Notes under the pieces: model-generated
The model's database searches: none
Seen by the model: the letters and a program-made list of their open reading frames with translations, nothing else
What the model was told of the DNA's origin: nothing
In this document: piece after piece, positions 58,640 through 64,000 of the stretch
Position numbering within the stretch: position 1 is the first letter of the stretch
Layout of the letters: every line of letters begins with the position of its first letter
Program-made: the position numbers and the translations under genes
Assembly (NCBI RefSeq): GCF_001456115.1
Contig: NZ_CP013264.1
Location: 3,118,501 to 3,182,500, forward strand
Reading direction: 5' to 3'
Source of the DNA: Sphingobium baderi
Lineage (GTDB): Bacteria > Pseudomonadota > Alphaproteobacteria > Sphingomonadales > Sphingomonadaceae
DNA: 64,000 bases

Positions 58640-59854
58640 ATGGGCAAGCATAGTATCGAAATCACACCGGCCGAACGTGACGATCTCGTGGCGCGTGCGC
58701 GCAAGCTCGCCGAGAGCTTTTCGGCGGTAGGCGCCAAGGCCGACGAAGAAAACCAACTGCCGCTCGAACTCGTCCCCCTCTACAAGGAAAGCGGTCTCGC
58801 GAAGCTCATCGTTCCCAAGAAATATGGTGGCTTCGGCGCCGACCTGTGGACCGTGGCGCTGGTCGAGAAGGAACTGGCTTCCTGGGGCGATCCGGCGATC
58901 ACCCTGTCCTTCAACATGCACCATGTGATGGTGGGCATCTTTCGCGATCTCTTGCAGGAGGAAGCGCGAACCAGGCTGTTCAGGCAGGTGGTCGAGGACA
59001 ATGCCCTGATCTCCGGTCCGTTCAGCGAGGAACGCGCCGGCTTTTCCACCATCGCGGATACGGTTGCCGTCCCCGACGGCAATGGTGGATGGCATGTTTC
59101 GGGCAAGAAGAACTGGGCAACCTTCATCGAGGGGGCGGACATCGTCACCTTCAACGCCACCATTACCGACGCCGATGGAAAGGTTCCGGAGGACTATGAA
59201 GAGCACAAGGCACGCGAGTCGGTCTTCATTGTTCCGGTGAACACGCCGGGGATCAGCATCCAGCGTACCTGGGATACGTTCAGCATGCGGGCTTCGGGCA
59301 CGCAGACCTGCGTGTTCGACAAGGTGCCGGTGCCCGCCGACGGTTATGGCGGCCCGTTCCGCACCGGCCTGATCGGCGAAATGGAATGGGTAAGCTTCCC
59401 GTTCGCCGGCGTCTATCTGGGCGTTGCGGACCGGGCCTTGCGCCTGGTTCGGGATTCGCTCGCGAAGAAGTCGCTCGGCCATACCGTGTCGGGCGCGAAC
59501 GTGATGGTCCGGGACGTGGGGCATATCCAGCACCAGCTCGGCCAGGCGATCGTGGAACTGGAACTGGCTGAACGCGCAGTGCGCGGAACCGCCGACCTTC
59601 TGGCGGCAGGCGAAGATGCGAACTGGAGCGCGGCTGAGCGCCCTGCACGGATTTCGATCGCGAAGATCGCCGCGACCGAGGCCGCCGTGCGGGTTTCCGA
59701 TATCGCCATGCGCCTGACCGGCGGCGGAGCGATCCGGCGCGGTGGACCGCTGGAGCGCGCGTTCCGCGACGCGCGCGCCGGCATCTACCACCCACTTTCC
59801 GGAGATGCCGTTTACGAATTGCTTGGGAAATCGCAACTCGGCGTACTTGGCTAA
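58640..59854 (+). CDS. Acyl-CoA-dehydrogenase-fold flavoprotein, possible flavin monooxygenase
   Basis: 404 residues with GAAGGAGAGG upstream. The fold is supported by LAKLIVPKKYGGFG, ITLSFNMHHVMVGIF and WHVSGKKNWATFIEGAD. The C-terminus reads FRDARAGIYHPLSGDAVYE and lacks the usual Glu-Gly-Thr catalytic block, resembling class D flavin monooxygenases (DszC/HpaB type). An FMN reductase gene follows 79 bases later. A two-component oxygenase is therefore a good alternative to a classical dehydrogenase. The substrate is unknown. Confidence 0.82.
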   Translation: MGKHSIEITPAERDDLVARARKLAESFSAVGAKADEENQLPLELVPLYKESGLAKLIVPKKYGGFGADLWTVALVEKELASWGDPAITLSFNMHHVMVGIFRDLLQEEARTRLFRQVVEDNALISGPFSEERAGFSTIADTVAVPDGNGGWHVSGKKNWATFIEGADIVTFNATITDADGKVPEDYEEHKARESVFIVPVNTPGISIQRTWDTFSMRASGTQTCVFDKVPVPADGYGGPFRTGLIGEMEWVSFPFAGVYLGVADRALRLVRDSLAKKSLGHTVSGANVMVRDVGHIQHQLGQAIVELELAERAVRGTADLLAAGEDANWSAAERPARISIAKIAATEAAVRVSDIAMRLTGGGAIRRGGPLERAFRDARAGIYHPLSGDAVYELLGKSQLGVLG

Positions 59855-59863
59855 GGTCGCTGT

Positions 59864-59893
59864 CCGGCACCGGCACGTAAGCGCCGGTGCCGG
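59864..59893 (+). repeat. GC-rich intercistronic hairpin
   Basis: CCGGCACCGGC and GCCGGTGCCGG form a perfect 11-base stem with an 8-base loop between the flavoprotein and FMN reductase genes. No T-run follows, so it probably lowers expression of the second gene or protects the first message rather than ending transcription. Confidence 0.6.
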
Positions 59894-59933
59894 CCCCTGG
59901 GCTCGCCCTCTTCCCGGCGAAGGTAATTATTTC

Positions 59934-60527
59934 ATGACTGCTGCATCGCCCTTCATTCTCGGCATAGGCGGAACGGTCTCTCCTGGGGGATCAACCGAGC
60001 AGGCCCTTGCCATGGCTCTCGCAACGGCCGAACAACTGGGTGCGCGGACGCTGTTGTTCGGCGGCGCGGACCTGGGCCGACTACCACACTACCTCAGCCC
60101 TCGCGCCATGGATGTTCCGGAGGCGAGAACGCTGGTTGACGCGGTGCGGCGCGCCGACGGCGTGATCATCGCCAGTCCGGGATATCACGGGTCGATTTCC
60201 GGCCTGGTCAAGAACGCGATCGATTATGTCGAAGAAACCGCGAAAGATCCCCGTGCCTATCTGGACGGTGTTCCGGTCGGTTTGATCGCTACCGCCTATG
60301 GCTGGCAGGCAACAGGGTCTACCCTCGCTGCGCTTCGCTCGATCACCCACGCCCTGCGGGGATGGCCGACGCCGCTTGGCGCGGCTGTCAACAGTTCCGG
60401 AGGCCTGTTCAGGGATGGCAGATGCACGGACGCGGCCGTTTGCGATCAACTCGCTTTGGTCGGGCGCCAAGTATATGATTTCGCGCGGCTCCGCACGGCT
60501 AGCGGCGGCGGGGAACCCGCACCATAG
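59934..60527 (+). CDS. NADPH-dependent FMN reductase
   Basis: 197 residues from the ATG at 59934 (MTAASPFILGIGGTVSPGGS). It has the flavodoxin-like fold of MsuE/SsuE reductases: LGIGGTVSPGGST binds phosphate and SPGYHGSISGLVKNAIDYVE is the flavin loop. It reduces FMN with NAD(P)H and would supply reduced flavin to the preceding acyl-CoA-dehydrogenase-fold protein. The hairpin at 59864-59893 sits between the two genes. Confidence 0.9.
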   Translation: MTAASPFILGIGGTVSPGGSTEQALAMALATAEQLGARTLLFGGADLGRLPHYLSPRAMDVPEARTLVDAVRRADGVIIASPGYHGSISGLVKNAIDYVEETAKDPRAYLDGVPVGLIATAYGWQATGSTLAALRSITHALRGWPTPLGAAVNSSGGLFRDGRCTDAAVCDQLALVGRQVYDFARLRTASGGGEPAP

Positions 60528-60640
60528 CCTGATTGTAGCACATTTATCGGCTGGTCGGAGAGGCGCTTTGAGAGATTTGCTCTTTCATGGAGACGCCCCC
60601 AAATCGCACGCATACGCCACATCAGATCGCACAATAATAC

Positions 60641-60656
60641 ACTTTCGTCATTGTCC
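60641..60656 (+). promoter_or_regulatory. Candidate operator upstream of the MarR-type gene
   Basis: ACTTTCGTCATTGTCC matches 11 of 16 bases of AGTGTCGTCAATGCAC before the crotonase/GST pair. The match is weak; autoregulation by the nearby MarR-type protein is a possible reading. Confidence 0.3.
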
Positions 60657-60725
60657 TTTGATTGTAATGTTTTCAAGCGCCACTGAATATTCTATGAAGG
60701 GCGCAGGCAGATATCGAGGACGTAG

Positions 60726-61340
60726 ATGACGGCGCAAACGGCCACCCGGCAGAAGAGGAAGGATGATGCGGTAGCCGAGCCGGCATATGGCCCGCCGCTC
60801 CCGTTGGTCGGCGAGTTGCTGAACTTCTTCTATCCGATCCACTATCGGATCGGCATGGACCTCGAAACGGTGATGTGTCAGGGGCGCATCTCTCGCAAGC
60901 AGGCGGCGATCCTGTGGCTCATTCATTCGCGCGCGGATGCAGCCGGTTGGGTGCGGCGCAAGGATATCGAAACTCGCCTCGCCACTTGGTTCGAGATGAG
61001 CAATTCAAACGTATCGAAGCTGTTGCGCGAATTGTCCAAGCCGCCCCTCTCTCTCGTTTCGCAAATCGAGAATCCTGATTCGGGGCGTGAGAAAGTCGTC
61101 AGACTGACAAAGGCCGGCGAGAAGTTCGTCGACGGAATGGTCAAGGCGTCGGTCGACTATCTGGCGGGCCAGTTATCGCATCTAACCACGGATGAATTGC
61201 GCTGGGGCGTCGATTTCTTTGCCTTATCGTTCCGCAATTCAGCCCGTGAAGCGCGCCTCAACGGCGCAATCCCGCACCTTGCGCCCCCGCCCGGTGAGAT
61301 CGAAGGGGCCAACGAGCGGTCGCATCCGCCAACACGCTAA
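60726..61340 (+). CDS. MarR-family regulator
   Basis: 204 residues. The helical dimer region contains LVGELLNFFYPIHYRIG. The winged helix shows ISRKQAAILWLIHS, RLATWFEMSNSNVSKLLREL and GREKVVRLTKAGEKFVDGM. MarR proteins bind palindromes as dimers and release DNA with small ligands such as aromatic acids or CoA thioesters. It lies in the middle of the catabolic cluster and is the likely regulator of the sites at 51903-61453. No strong ribosome binding site precedes the ATG. Confidence 0.85.
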   Translation: MTAQTATRQKRKDDAVAEPAYGPPLPLVGELLNFFYPIHYRIGMDLETVMCQGRISRKQAAILWLIHSRADAAGWVRRKDIETRLATWFEMSNSNVSKLLRELSKPPLSLVSQIENPDSGREKVVRLTKAGEKFVDGMVKASVDYLAGQLSHLTTDELRWGVDFFALSFRNSAREARLNGAIPHLAPPPGEIEGANERSHPPTR

Positions 61341-61363
61341 ATTCAGCGTCATTCTCTTTTCAT

Positions 61364-61390
61364 CGCGGCCTTCGCATGAGGGCCGCGTTT
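61364..61390 (+). terminator. Probable intrinsic terminator of the MarR-type gene
   Basis: CGCGGCC (61364-61370) and GGCCGCG (61381-61387) form a 7-base GC stem followed by TTT. It is about 25 bases after the MarR-type stop and upstream of the next promoter region. Confidence 0.5.
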
Positions 61391-61413
61391 GCATGCCCAT
61401 TTGCCGCAGTTCT

Positions 61414-61453
61414 GAATAGTGTCGTAATAGAATACTTGCCATAATGCACATTC
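61414..61453 (+). promoter_or_regulatory. Candidate operator/promoter of the second acyl-CoA dehydrogenase operon
   Basis: GAATAGTGTCGTAAT (61414-61428) and GAATACTTGCCATAATGCA (61430-61448) place both conserved elements next to each other. The second one copies the stretch before the first dehydrogenase-type gene almost exactly. It ends 30 bases before the ATG at 61483. Confidence 0.55.
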
Positions 61454-61482
61454 CTGCTAGGAGACGATTCACAGCCTGATCA

Positions 61483-62697
61483 ATGGCGGAAGAGGATGCA
61501 TGCGGCATGGCGGAAAGCGATCAATCCGAGGCGTGGACATATCGGCTCAATACCGAGCGTCAGGAGATTCTCGACCAGGCCGACCGTTACGCGCGCGCCG
61601 AACTCTATCCGCTTGCCGAGCGGATGGATGGCGAGGAATGGTGGCCGGTCGATATTATGAGGCGGCTTGGCCATGCCGGCTATCTCGGCATTACGACTCC
61701 GGCGCAGTTCGGCGGGCTTGAGTCGGACATTTTCACCGCTGGACTTGTCGCGCAAGCCTTCGCACGATGGAACCATGCCCTCGCGCTCAGCTGGGTCGTT
61801 CACGAAAATCTTTGCCTCAACAACATCTATGCCAATGCTGACGACGAGCAGCGTACGCGCTTCCTGCCAAGGCTGTGCTCGGGCGAATGGACCGGTGCGC
61901 TTGGGCTGACGGAACCCGGTGCCGGTTCGGACGCGCTCGGTTCGATGCGCGCCACCGCGCGCCGGGATGGCGACGACTATGTGCTCAACGGCACCAAGAT
62001 CTTCATCACCAACGGCCCGGTCGCTGACGTGGTGCTGGTCTATGCCAAGACCGATCCGGCGGCGGGAGCCAAGGGAATCTCGGCCTTCGTCGTCGAAACG
62101 GATCGGCCGGGTTTCCATGTTGCCCAGAAGCTCGAGAAAATGGGCTGGCGTGGCAGCCAGACCGGTGAGCTGGTATTCGACGAATGCCGCGTACCGGCCG
62201 CCAATCTGCTGCGAGAGGAGAATAGCGGCGTCCGGGTCGTCATGAGCGGCCTCGATCTCGAACGCGCGATGATCTCGCCCCTGTGCCTGGGCATTTGCGA
62301 ACGGGCGCTCGAATTGTCGGTCGATTATGCCAAGACCCGCGTACAGTTCGGCAAGGCCATTGGCGAGTTTCAGATGGTGCAGTCGCGCCTCGCCGATATG
62401 TATGTCGCCGTCCAGACGCTGCGCGGCTTCTGCTATCAGGTTCTCTCGCGCTGCTCCGAACTGGGGCATGGCGAGGGCGGACGCGGCGAGATTCACGCCC
62501 TGACGGCCGCCTCGGTCCTCTACGCCGCCAACACCATGAACCAGGTGCTGGACAATGCGGTCCAAGTGCATGGCGGCACCGGCTATATCTGGGAGTCGGA
62601 GATCAACCGGCTCTTCCGCGCCACCAAGCTCATGGAGATCGGCGCGGGAACCACAGAGGTCCGCAAGCTCATCATCGCCGGCGAACTTCTCAAATGA
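61483..62697 (+). CDS. Acyl-CoA dehydrogenase
   Basis: 404 residues with canonical marks: LGLTEPGAGSDALG (FAD/substrate loop), GTKIFITNGPVADVVLVYAK, VQVHGGTGYIWESEINR near the end and LMEIGAGTTEV, which supplies the catalytic Glu. It oxidises acyl-CoA to enoyl-CoA, passing electrons to ETF. Its stop overlaps the next start (ATGA). It is most similar in layout to isovaleryl- and other short-branched-chain dehydrogenases. An alternative start is at 61507. Confidence 0.92.
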   Translation: MAEEDACGMAESDQSEAWTYRLNTERQEILDQADRYARAELYPLAERMDGEEWWPVDIMRRLGHAGYLGITTPAQFGGLESDIFTAGLVAQAFARWNHALALSWVVHENLCLNNIYANADDEQRTRFLPRLCSGEWTGALGLTEPGAGSDALGSMRATARRDGDDYVLNGTKIFITNGPVADVVLVYAKTDPAAGAKGISAFVVETDRPGFHVAQKLEKMGWRGSQTGELVFDECRVPAANLLREENSGVRVVMSGLDLERAMISPLCLGICERALELSVDYAKTRVQFGKAIGEFQMVQSRLADMYVAVQTLRGFCYQVLSRCSELGHGEGGRGEIHALTAASVLYAANTMNQVLDNAVQVHGGTGYIWESEINRLFRATKLMEIGAGTTEVRKLIIAGELLK

Positions 62698-63569
62698 GCG
62701 CGCGTACTGTCGATGATCTTCGGCTGGACGATGCTCCGCTGGCGCTTGCGTCCGGCCTGCTCGACGGGCGCACGGCCATCGTGTCGGGCGGGGGCAGCGG
62801 GATCGGCAAAGCGGCGGCATGGGTGCTGGCGCGTCTCGGTGCAAGGGTTGCGATTTGCGGGCGCAACCCCGAACGGCTCGAAGCGGTGCAATCCGCCTTC
62901 GACGCGCGTGGTTGGCCCATCCTCGCCCACCCCTGCGATATTCGCGACGAGGCCGGGATAGAACGGCTGCTGGACGCCGTAGCGGCGCGTTTCGGCTTGC
63001 CGGATATCCTCATCAACAATGCCGGCGGCCAGTTCGCGCAAGGCGCGTCGCAGATCGCGCCCAAGGGCTGGCGGGCCGTCATAGAAACCAATCTGACGGG
63101 GTGCTGGCTGATGATGCAGGCCGTGGCCCGGCGATGGATCGACGGAGGCAGGGGCGGTGTCATCGTCAATGTCACGGCCGCCAACGGCCGCGGCATGCCG
63201 GGCATCGCGCACAGCGCCGCCGCGCGCGCCGGCGTCGAGAATGTGACCCGCACCGCCGCGGTCGAATGGGCGCCCCATGGCATCCGCATCAACTGCCTCG
63301 CGCCCGGTCTTGTCGATAGCGGCGGCCTCTCTGTCTATCCGGAAGCCGCACGCGCCGCCTTCGCCCGCGCCAATCCCCAGCGCGCGACCGGCGATCCCTG
63401 GGACATCGCCCAGATCATCGCGTTTCTCGCCAGCGACACCACGCGATTCCTCACCGGCACGACCATCACGGCCGATGGCGGCGGCGCCCTGTGGGGCGAC
63501 CTCTGGACGATCGAGCGTCCGGTCTATTTCTCCGACTCCTTTCAGAAAGCAGAAATCCATGTCGCTTGA
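62694..63569 (+). CDS. Short-chain dehydrogenase/reductase, PECR/DECR-like
   Basis: 291 residues from the ATG at 62694, overlapping the dehydrogenase stop. It has the Rossmann marks VSGGGSGIGKAAAWVLA and LINNAGGQFAQ and ends TADGGGALWG. The usual YxxxK site reads HSAAARAGVENVTR, with His and Arg instead of Tyr and Lys. This is also how human trans-2-enoyl-CoA reductase PECR reads (HSGAARAG), so an enoyl-CoA or dienoyl-CoA reductase is more likely than an alcohol dehydrogenase. Confidence 0.82.
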   Translation: MSARTVDDLRLDDAPLALASGLLDGRTAIVSGGGSGIGKAAAWVLARLGARVAICGRNPERLEAVQSAFDARGWPILAHPCDIRDEAGIERLLDAVAARFGLPDILINNAGGQFAQGASQIAPKGWRAVIETNLTGCWLMMQAVARRWIDGGRGGVIVNVTAANGRGMPGIAHSAAARAGVENVTRTAAVEWAPHGIRINCLAPGLVDSGGLSVYPEAARAAFARANPQRATGDPWDIAQIIAFLASDTTRFLTGTTITADGGGALWGDLWTIERPVYFSDSFQKAEIHVA

Positions 63570-64000
63570 CCCGCAATGTCTCTCGGGCCGCAATGCCATC
63601 GTCGTCGGGGCGTCGAGCGGTATCAACCTGGGCGTCGCCCATCGGCTGGGTTCGTTGGGCGCGCGCCTGGCGATCGTCAGCCGCTCCGAGGATCGCATCG
63701 CCGCAGCGGCCGACACGCTGCGCGCCGATGGCGTGGACGTCACGCATCATGCCGGTGATGTCCGCGAGCCTGCCGCCCTGCAGGCGATCATGGAAGAGGT
63801 GGCGAATGCCAAGGGGCCGATCGATATCGTTCTCTCGGGCGCGGCGGGCAACTTCTTCGTGCCGGCGGCCAAGATGTCGCCCAACGCTTTCAAGACGATC
63901 GTCGACATCGACCTGATCGGCACATTCAACGTGCTTTCGGCCGCCTATCCGCATCTCAGGCGTCCCGGCGCCGTCCTCGTTAACATCACGGCGCCCCAGG
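63559..64000 (+). CDS. Short-chain dehydrogenase/reductase, partial (cut by window edge)
   Basis: 147 residues from the ATG at 63559, overlapping the previous gene by 11 bases; the C-terminal half lies outside. The coenzyme motif reads IVVGASSGINLGVAHRL, with VLSGAAGNFFVPAAKMS instead of the usual NNAG. This NNAG replacement (SGAAGNF) is seen in 2,4-dienoyl-CoA reductases. The active site is beyond the window, so the call is provisional. Confidence 0.8.
   Translation, partial: MSLDPQCLSGRNAIVVGASSGINLGVAHRLGSLGARLAIVSRSEDRIAAAADTLRADGVDVTHHAGDVREPAALQAIMEEVANAKGPIDIVLSGAAGNFFVPAAKMSPNAFKTIVDIDLIGTFNVLSAAYPHLRRPGAVLVNITAPQ

Noticed and set aside
1..64000. CRISPR arrays, tRNA or rRNA genes, complete insertion sequences
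   Set aside because: No regularly spaced repeats, no cloverleaf or rRNA-like stretches and no transposase with a catalytic triad were recognised by reading.

Overview
The window looks like a GC-rich alphaproteobacterium, most likely a sphingomonad (Sphingobium, Novosphingobium or Sphingomonas). The grounds are the DUF736/DUF2493/DUF5818 plasmid genes, a PRTRC cassette, the MobF relaxase and T4CP type, and a TonB-receptor-headed catabolic cluster. It is probably part of a conjugative plasmid or an integrative conjugative element. No replication initiator, integrase, type IV secretion channel, rRNA, tRNA, CRISPR array or complete insertion sequence was seen.

Layout. 1-4.3 kb (minus strand): a cut cyclic-glucan synthetase-like gene, a tandem UspA protein and PEP synthase, a stress/carbon-metabolism group. 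4.9-11.7 kb (minus): a conjugation operon with lytic transglycosylase, membrane-anchored Mrr-like nuclease, MobF relaxase-helicase, coupling protein and a ribbon-helix-helix protein, several joined by ATGA overlaps. 11.65-12.11 kb: a repeat-rich divergent intergenic region that is the best oriT or partition-site candidate. 12.1-16.8 kb: small plasmid genes (SLOG/DUF2493, DUF736, DUF5818), two long inverted repeats and a Phd/VapC-type toxin-antitoxin pair. 16.8-33 kb: about 22 mostly unrecognised genes, nearly all on the minus strand. They include a DpdA-like TGT-fold protein, a second SLOG-like protein, a GHKL ATPase, a DUF3560 protein and a multi-HTH protein. 33.3-38.4 kb: a giant methyltransferase-helicase fusion resembling phage P1 DarB. 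38.6-47.9 kb: small unknowns, the full PRTRC cassette (ThiF, A, B, F, C, E, ParB) and a primase-like zinc-finger/Toprim protein. 48-49.3 kb: a MarR-like regulator and a small unknown gene.

49.4-64 kb is a catabolic cluster with a different character. A TonB-dependent receptor, epoxide hydrolase, multi-pass membrane protein, aldehyde dehydrogenase, CitE-type lyase, MaoC hydratase and crotonase lie on the minus strand. A GST, an acyl-CoA-dehydrogenase-fold flavoprotein with an FMN reductase, a MarR-type regulator, a canonical acyl-CoA dehydrogenase and two SDRs lie on the plus strand. Several promoters share an ATGCA/ATAGTG-containing element, which suggests one regulon. The set would fit uptake, oxidation, epoxide opening and CoA-dependent beta-oxidation-like breakdown of a hydrophobic compound whose identity cannot be read from sequence.

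The most interesting system is the PRTRC cassette. The sequence shows an E1-like adenylating enzyme, a perfect JAMM protease motif, an E2-like His/Cys block and a small protein ending in glycine, next to a ParB. This is a ubiquitin-like conjugation cascade carried beside a partition-type protein, with no known target. Second is the DpdA-like protein, which has no visible 7-deazaguanine pathway next to it.
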